The translations under genes and the position numbers were made by a program. Under the pieces are notes generated by a model that worked only from the letters and a program-made list of their open reading frames with translations, did no database searches and was not told where the DNA came from. A DNA stretch of 64,000 nt, taken from positions 490,596 to 554,595 of the forward strand of contig VIAD01000001.1 in the NCBI GenBank assembly GCA_006546595.1. Direction: 5' to 3'. This DNA comes from Moraxellaceae bacterium AER2_44_116. Its GTDB lineage: Bacteria; Pseudomonadota; Gammaproteobacteria; Pseudomonadales; Moraxellaceae. The stretch's first letter is position 1, and every line of letters starts with the position of its first letter. Positions 59,204 to 64,000 of this stretch are shown piece after piece.

Positions 59204-60208
59204 GTGAATAAATGGCTGACGTTATTGGCTATCGGTATCAGTTACACTGCCCAAGCCGAACCCTTAAAAGTCACTACGGTCGCTTATCGAGAAGTCGAAG
59301 CCACCTATGATAGTTTGGCCACTGCCGAGGCCGAACGTCAGTCAACGGTCAGCGCGCAAATGGCTGGCCGCATTGTCGAAATCAACTTTCGCGTTGGCGA
59401 GCGGGTGCAGCAAGGTCAAGTGATTATGCGCATCGACCCTACCGCCGCTAATCAAGATGTCGCAGGAATGAAAGCGCGTGTTCACGAAGCCGAAGTGCAA
59501 TTAGAAAACACGCAAAAGCAATATATCCGTTTGAAAGATTTGTTTAAACAACAATACGTTAGCCAATCACAACTCGACAAAGCCGAAGCTGACTTTAAGA
59601 GCGCGCAAGCACAAGTGAATACACTGAAAGCAGGTTTAGGACAAAGCTCGACCCAACGAAATTTTGCCACGATCACTGCGCCCTACTCGGGTGTGATGTC
59701 TGCACTGTATGTGGAAGTAGGTGAAATGGCGGTAGCGGGTAAAGCCTTAGCAACAGGCTACGACCCAAGCAATTTACGCGTCACAGCTCAAGTACCACAA
59801 ACCTATATAGAAGCCGTACGCAGCAATCAAAAAGCCTATATCGAAATTGCAGGTCAACGCGACTGGTTAACCACTAGCAGCATGACCATTTTACCGTCGG
59901 CTGACCCACGTACCCATAGCACCGAAATCCGTTTACGCTTGCCTAGCAATAGTGCATTAGCCCCCAATCAGTTAGCGCGCGCTCACTTTGTGACGGGGAT
60001 TGAACGGCGTTTAGTTGTGCCTGTCAGTAGTATTTTACGTCGCTCCGAACTCACCGCTGTTTATGTCATTCCTGCCAATAACAAAGCGCAATTACGGCAA
60101 GTCAGAATTGGCAAAACCCTTGCTAACGGTTGGATAGAAGTCTTAGCAGGCGTGAATGTCGGTGAGCGTATTGCCTTAGAACCGATTGCCGCAGGTTTGG
60201 GGAACTAA
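59204..60208 (+). CDS. RND efflux periplasmic adaptor (membrane fusion protein)
   Basis: The 334-residue protein has a short signal sequence (about 1-18, ending TAQA) and a lipoyl-like half (VSAQMAGRIVEINFRVGERVQQG, about 46-68). An alpha-helical hairpin at about 90-145, the matching lipoyl half with TITAPYSGVMSALYVEVGE, and beta-barrel and membrane-proximal domains follow. It joins the inner-membrane pump to an outer-membrane channel. The start is GTG 59204, 7 bases after AGGAG. No outer-membrane factor gene is present, so a TolC-like protein is presumably shared. Confidence 0.91.
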   Translation: MNKWLTLLAIGISYTAQAEPLKVTTVAYREVEATYDSLATAEAERQSTVSAQMAGRIVEINFRVGERVQQGQVIMRIDPTAANQDVAGMKARVHEAEVQLENTQKQYIRLKDLFKQQYVSQSQLDKAEADFKSAQAQVNTLKAGLGQSSTQRNFATITAPYSGVMSALYVEVGEMAVAGKALATGYDPSNLRVTAQVPQTYIEAVRSNQKAYIEIAGQRDWLTTSSMTILPSADPRTHSTEIRLRLPSNSALAPNQLARAHFVTGIERRLVVPVSSILRRSELTAVYVIPANNKAQLRQVRIGKTLANGWIEVLAGVNVGERIALEPIAAGLGN

Positions 60209-60210
60209 TC

Positions 60211-63200
60211 ATGGGTATTTCTGGTCGAATTACCAAAGCATTTTTAACGTCTCAACTGACACCGTTATTGGCCATGATCGCCCTGCTGTTAGGGATTTTT
60301 GCCATTAGCGTGACACCGCGCGAAGAAGAGCCACAAATCAACGTCACGATGGCAAATGTGATGATTCCTTTTGTCGGTGCAAGCTCTCACGATGTTGAAA
60401 CCTTGGTCGCCACGCCTGCCGAACAAGTGTTATCGCAAATTCAAGGTATTGAGCATATTTACTCCGTTTCACGTCCTAATATGGCGATTCTTACCGTCCA
60501 ATTTAAAGTTGGGGTTGAACGCAGCGAAGCGATTGTCCGTTTGTACGATGCCTTAAATAGTCATAAAGACTGGCTAAAACCCGAGTTAGGTGTGGGCGAA
60601 CCCATCGTCAAACCTAAAGGTATTGATGATGTACCTATTCTATCGTTAACCTTATGGACGAAAGATACGCAACGCGCCGCTTATGACTTAGGCCGCATTG
60701 CCCATAGTGCTGAAATTGAATTAAAACGCGTCACAGGCACTCGTGATGTCAAAACCATTGGCGATACCCCGCGTGTGTTACAGGTCGCTTTAGATAGCGA
60801 GTTATTACGCGCCAATGGTTTAACGGTGCTGGAAGTAGCTGGTGCATTAAAACGCAGCAACATTGCTCTACCTGCGGGCGATACCGTACAAAATAATCAA
60901 TTGATTCATATCGAAGCCAATGATTTTTTACGCACACACGATGACGTTGCCAATCTAGTTGTTGGCGTTTATCAAGAAAAACCCGTGTATTTATCCGAAG
61001 TTGCCACGATAACAGATGGCGCAGATATTCCTAAAAATTATGTTTGGTTAGGGACTGGTGCAGCAGCCAAAACCAAAGACTTTACTACCAGTGGCGAATT
61101 TCCCGCAGTGACAATTGCTATTAGCAAAAAATCGGGTGAAAACGCGGTTGATGTTAGCGAGCGTTTAATCCAACGGGTTGAAGAATTAAAAAATACCGTT
61201 ATTCCTAGCGGTGTTGAAGTTTCTGTCACGCGTAATTACGGTGAAACCGCCAACGACAAAGCGCAAAAACTGATTCAAAAGTTAATTTTTGCCACCTTTT
61301 CCGTCGTTGTCTTAGTGTTTTTTACCTTAGGCAAACGCGAAGCTTTAATTGTCGGAACAGCGGTGTTGTTAACCCTTGCTGCAACCTTATTTGCGTCATG
61401 GGCGTGGGGTTTTACCCTCAACCGTGTGTCTTTATTTGCCTTAATATTTTCGATTGGGATTTTGGTCGATGATGCGATTGTTGTCGTCGAAAACATTCAT
61501 CGTCGGATGTTGCTCGATAATAAACCGTTATTAGAAGTCATTCCCCTAGCGGTGGATGAAGTCGGTAGTCCAACGATTTTGGCGACATTCACAGTGATTG
61601 CCGCTTTATTACCAATGGCCTTTGTCAGTGGTTTAATGGGCCCTTATATGAGCCCTATTCCCATTAATGCCTCGATGGGGATGGTGATCTCCCTGCTGAT
61701 TGCTTTTATTATTACCCCTTGGTTAGCCCTAAAACTGTTAAAAACCGAACACGCCGACCACAGCCACGATGCCGCCACCGATAACCGTTTAACGGCAGGA
61801 TTCCGTCGGGTGATGTCACCGTTTTTACAGCTAGAAACAGGCCGTAAACGCCGTCATCAATTGTATGCAGGCATTGTTGCGTTAATTCTCTTGTCCATAT
61901 CGCTCGGCGTGGTGAAATGGGTGGTATTAAAAATGCTACCGTTTGATAACAAGTCCGAATTTCAAGTAATTGTCGATTTACCCGCAGGGTCACCCGTCGA
62001 AAAAACCGCTGCCGTTTTGCACGATATGGGCGCTTATTTGGCCACCGTCAACGAAGTGACGGATTATCAAGCCTATGCAGGCACAGCCGCGCCGATTAAC
62101 TTCAATGGTTTAGTGCGTCAATATTACTTACGTGCCGATGCCGAGCAAGGTGATCTACAAGTCAACTTAGTCGATAAACATCAGCGCACACGCAAAAGCC
62201 ACGACATTGCTAATAGCGTGCGGCCAACGCTGGAAAAAATCGCCAAAACTCATGGTGCCAATGTCAAAGTCGTCGAAGTGCCACCCGGCCCTCCTGTCAT
62301 GTCTCCATTAGTCGCTGAAATTTATGGTGCAGATGAAACTGGCCGCGCCAACATCGCTAAATCAGTTCGTCAGGTCTTTGAAAAGAATCCCGATATTGTC
62401 GCTATTGATGACTCTTTACGCGCCACCGCGCCACAAAATCGCCTACTGATTGACCAAAATAAGGCGATGACCTTAGGCGTTACCCCACAAGCCATTGCCG
62501 AAACATTGAATCTCGGCTTGTCTGGTGTTGACACCACTATGTTGATGGCTGAAGGGGCGAAATACTGCGTACCGATTCGTTTAACCTTGCCTGATAGTCA
62601 AAAATCAACGCTTGATGACCTGTTAAAGCTGACAGTCAAAAGTAATGATGGTGCATTGATTAATCTGTCGGATGTTATACAAATCAAAGCCGAACATATC
62701 GACCCAATTTTGTATCACAAAGACTTATTGCCTGTGACCTATGTTGTCGCAGATATGGCAGGACAATTGGATTCGCCGCTCTACGGTTTATTTGCCATGC
62801 GTGAAGCGATTCAACAACTCAAATTACCCTATGGCGCAACGCTGCAAGAGTATTTTATTAGCCAACCGTCCGATCCCTATCGTCAATATGCCCTGAAATG
62901 GGATGGCGAGTCACAAATCACCTATGAAACATTTCGTGATATGGGCATAGCCTATGGCGTCGGTTTAGTGTTGATTTATTTGTTGGTGGTGGCTCAGTTT
63001 CGCTCTTACTCCATCCCCGCCATTATTATGATGCCCATCCCGTTAACGATTATTGGCGTGATGCCCGGCCATGCGTTATTGGGCGCACAATTCACCGCCA
63101 CCTCAATGATTGGGATGATTGCTTTAGCAGGAATTATTGTCCGTAATTCGATTTTATTGGTCGATTTTATCAATCTACGTTTAGAGCAAGGTGAAGCATT

Positions 63201-63417
63201 AGGTGAAGCGGTAATTCAAGCGGCTGCCACACGCGCCAAACCCATTACCCTAACAGGTTTGGCGGCGATGTTAGGCGCGTTTTTTATCTTAGATGACCCG
63301 ATTTTTAACGGTTTAGCCATTTCGTTAATTTTTGGTATTTTGGTATCGACCCTGCTGACTTTAGTGCTGATTCCTGTGTTGTATTATGCGTTAAAACGTC
63401 GTCAAGGTTTGAGTTGA
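60211..63417 (+). CDS. RND family efflux transporter permease (AcrB-like)
   Basis: The 1068-residue inner-membrane protein has the AcrB layout with about 12 helices and two large periplasmic loops. It shows the first-helix MIALLLGIFAISVTPREEEPQI region and the transmembrane GILVDDAIVVVENIHRRM motif (about 420), which carries the paired aspartates used in proton relay. A second-half match is AGIIVRNSILLVDFINLR. It is 2 bases after the adaptor gene. The substrate is unknown. This subgroup lies closer to smaller two-component systems (acriflavine/hydrophobic or sulfur-compound pumps) than to the CusA metal type, as no Met-rich metal path was noticed. Confidence 0.92.
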   Translation: MGISGRITKAFLTSQLTPLLAMIALLLGIFAISVTPREEEPQINVTMANVMIPFVGASSHDVETLVATPAEQVLSQIQGIEHIYSVSRPNMAILTVQFKVGVERSEAIVRLYDALNSHKDWLKPELGVGEPIVKPKGIDDVPILSLTLWTKDTQRAAYDLGRIAHSAEIELKRVTGTRDVKTIGDTPRVLQVALDSELLRANGLTVLEVAGALKRSNIALPAGDTVQNNQLIHIEANDFLRTHDDVANLVVGVYQEKPVYLSEVATITDGADIPKNYVWLGTGAAAKTKDFTTSGEFPAVTIAISKKSGENAVDVSERLIQRVEELKNTVIPSGVEVSVTRNYGETANDKAQKLIQKLIFATFSVVVLVFFTLGKREALIVGTAVLLTLAATLFASWAWGFTLNRVSLFALIFSIGILVDDAIVVVENIHRRMLLDNKPLLEVIPLAVDEVGSPTILATFTVIAALLPMAFVSGLMGPYMSPIPINASMGMVISLLIAFIITPWLALKLLKTEHADHSHDAATDNRLTAGFRRVMSPFLQLETGRKRRHQLYAGIVALILLSISLGVVKWVVLKMLPFDNKSEFQVIVDLPAGSPVEKTAAVLHDMGAYLATVNEVTDYQAYAGTAAPINFNGLVRQYYLRADAEQGDLQVNLVDKHQRTRKSHDIANSVRPTLEKIAKTHGANVKVVEVPPGPPVMSPLVAEIYGADETGRANIAKSVRQVFEKNPDIVAIDDSLRATAPQNRLLIDQNKAMTLGVTPQAIAETLNLGLSGVDTTMLMAEGAKYCVPIRLTLPDSQKSTLDDLLKLTVKSNDGALINLSDVIQIKAEHIDPILYHKDLLPVTYVVADMAGQLDSPLYGLFAMREAIQQLKLPYGATLQEYFISQPSDPYRQYALKWDGESQITYETFRDMGIAYGVGLVLIYLLVVAQFRSYSIPAIIMMPIPLTIIGVMPGHALLGAQFTATSMIGMIALAGIIVRNSILLVDFINLRLEQGEALGEAVIQAAATRAKPITLTGLAAMLGAFFILDDPIFNGLAISLIFGILVSTLLTLVLIPVLYYALKRRQGLS

Positions 63418-63424
63418 AACTTTC

Positions 63425-63456
63425 CTAACCCTCCTTTGATAAAGGGGGGTTAGCTA
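63425..63456. repeat. Dispersed repeat, family D copy 2, possible terminator
   Basis: CCTCCTTTGATAAAGGGGGG resembles the core of the element at 33961-33979 and follows the RND gene by a few bases. It likely ends the operon. Confidence 0.6.
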
Positions 63457-63509
63457 TTTATTTAAGCTAGCCGTTTTGGGTGGATTTCAGAGTATAGGCG
63501 ATTGACTGT

Positions 63510-63534
63510 GATGGGTTTCGTGCCTCTACCCATC
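63510..63534. repeat. Short inverted repeat, ACCCATC type
   Basis: GATGGGT (63510-63516) pairs with ACCCATC (63528-63534), followed by CTACGC. It looks like another small intergenic repeat type, but only this copy is in the window. The rest of 63457-63774 shows nothing else I can name. Confidence 0.5.
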
Positions 63535-63774
63535 CTACGCTTGCTTATACCAATTGTAAGAAAGACCTCATGTCGTTCAGGAAAAGTCCTATAAAAACAA
63601 CCATTTATATTTATTAAAGTGGCTAAATACCGTACAATTTCCGCGCGTTATTCTTCCTTTCTTAACATATGGATAAGTACAGTACTTGGTCTAAGCGTGT
63701 GTATTTCAATTCTGTCATGATTCTTTGATGAAAATTAGAATTTTTATCATTGAAAAATATGAGGAGCATATAAT

Positions 63775-63972
63775 ATGCCTTTTGTAGAAGAAAAAATAAG
63801 TGAAGCTGATAGAGCTAAAATTGACTGGAGTCGGTTTAAGTCGTTTGGCAAGCCATTAGATCCTTTATCTGTAAATAAGTGGATTATAGATAGAGATAGA
63901 TCTATTTTTGTTATCGGGCTTAGCTCTGATTTTGATGATGGTGAGTGGCTTTGTTGCACAAACCAAATTTGA
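63775..63972 (+). pseudogene. Small protein gene of unknown function, cut by an IS end
   Basis: A reading frame with a strong GAGGAG site 8 bases upstream of its ATG encodes an acidic protein (MPFVEEKISEADRAKIDW...). I do not recognise it as a named family. After about 57 residues the sequence enters the IS-type end at 63947, so the last codons (CCTNQI-like) are probably foreign and the original C-terminus is lost. No membrane helix is evident. Confidence 0.6.
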
Positions 63973-64000
63973 GTTAGGCTTTTCCCTAACGCCTTATTTA
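63947..64000 (+). mobile_element. Left end of an insertion sequence (IS5-superfamily-like inverted repeat)
   Basis: GGCTTTGTTGCACAAA (63947-63962) matches the type of terminal repeat that begins IS5-superfamily (IS903/IS1031-like) elements, and the sequence continues to the window edge. The transposase and right end would lie outside. The boundary fits where the small reading frame upstream loses its own sequence. Confidence 0.6.

Overview
The window is about 64 kb of a chromosome with moderate GC (low to mid 40s by eye). It comes from a gammaproteobacterium: RapA, SthA, SlyD, RluA, YbeD-LipB, cbb3 accessory genes, and a Pseudomonas-style nitrate-assimilation cluster that includes a PP2C-kinase gene. 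The family is uncertain. Moraxellaceae/Pseudomonadales-like and Thiotrichales-like origins both fit what I see. Almost everything is core metabolism, with no prophage, plasmid or CRISPR signature. The only clear mobile DNA is an insertion-sequence end at the extreme right, plus many small palindromic repeats between genes.

Region by region. 1-7100: end of a cbb3 cytochrome oxidase operon (ccoQ, ccoP), then the maturation set ccoG, ccoH, ccoI, ccoS (a small GTG-start gene) and a TauE/SafE-like membrane protein with a His/Met-rich tail. 7100-18600: small nucleic-acid binding proteins, FadD, an M61 PDZ peptidase, a lysophospholipase-like hydrolase, NDH-2, SlyD, tRNA-Leu(UAA) and tRNA-Cys(GCA), FolD, and a UvrD-like helicase. 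18770-24850: RluA, RapA, a DUF1285 protein, and ETF-ubiquinone oxidoreductase. 25100-35760: the nitrate-assimilation locus. On the minus strand are a NirB-like FAD protein, nasA, nirB and nirD; divergently are a NarK transporter and a PP2C/Ser-Thr kinase fusion. The divergent intergenic region carries a near-perfect sigma-54 promoter. 35840-42030: a glycine-zipper stress protein, PBP5-type carboxypeptidase, OmpA, YbeD-LipB, and two tandem secreted START-domain paralogues. 42050-48030: SthA, then an operon of a zinc-finger tail-anchored protein, a Cys-type formate dehydrogenase and two sulfhydrogenase/AsrAB-like electron-transfer subunits. 48190-52680: LipA, a LysR regulator, an unknown protein, a GMC oxidoreductase and an AhpD-like protein. 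52740-58810: hydrolase, quinone reductase, two crotonase-fold proteins, a GIY-YIG protein, fatty acid desaturase, PaaX-type regulator and a small membrane protein. 58920-63420: a DUF2892 protein and an RND efflux pair behind a striking FrmR/CsoR-like operator. 63420-64000: repeats and a small gene cut by the IS end.

Together the genes describe a versatile respiratory heterotroph. It has high-affinity oxygen respiration (cbb3), several quinone-reducing entry points (NDH-2, ETF-QO), formate oxidation, fatty-acid and lipid turnover (FadD, enoyl-CoA hydratases, desaturase, lipases), and assimilation of nitrate to ammonium, probably under nitrogen (sigma-54) control. The intergenic spaces hold at least four families of dispersed palindromic repeats, some placed where a terminator would be expected.
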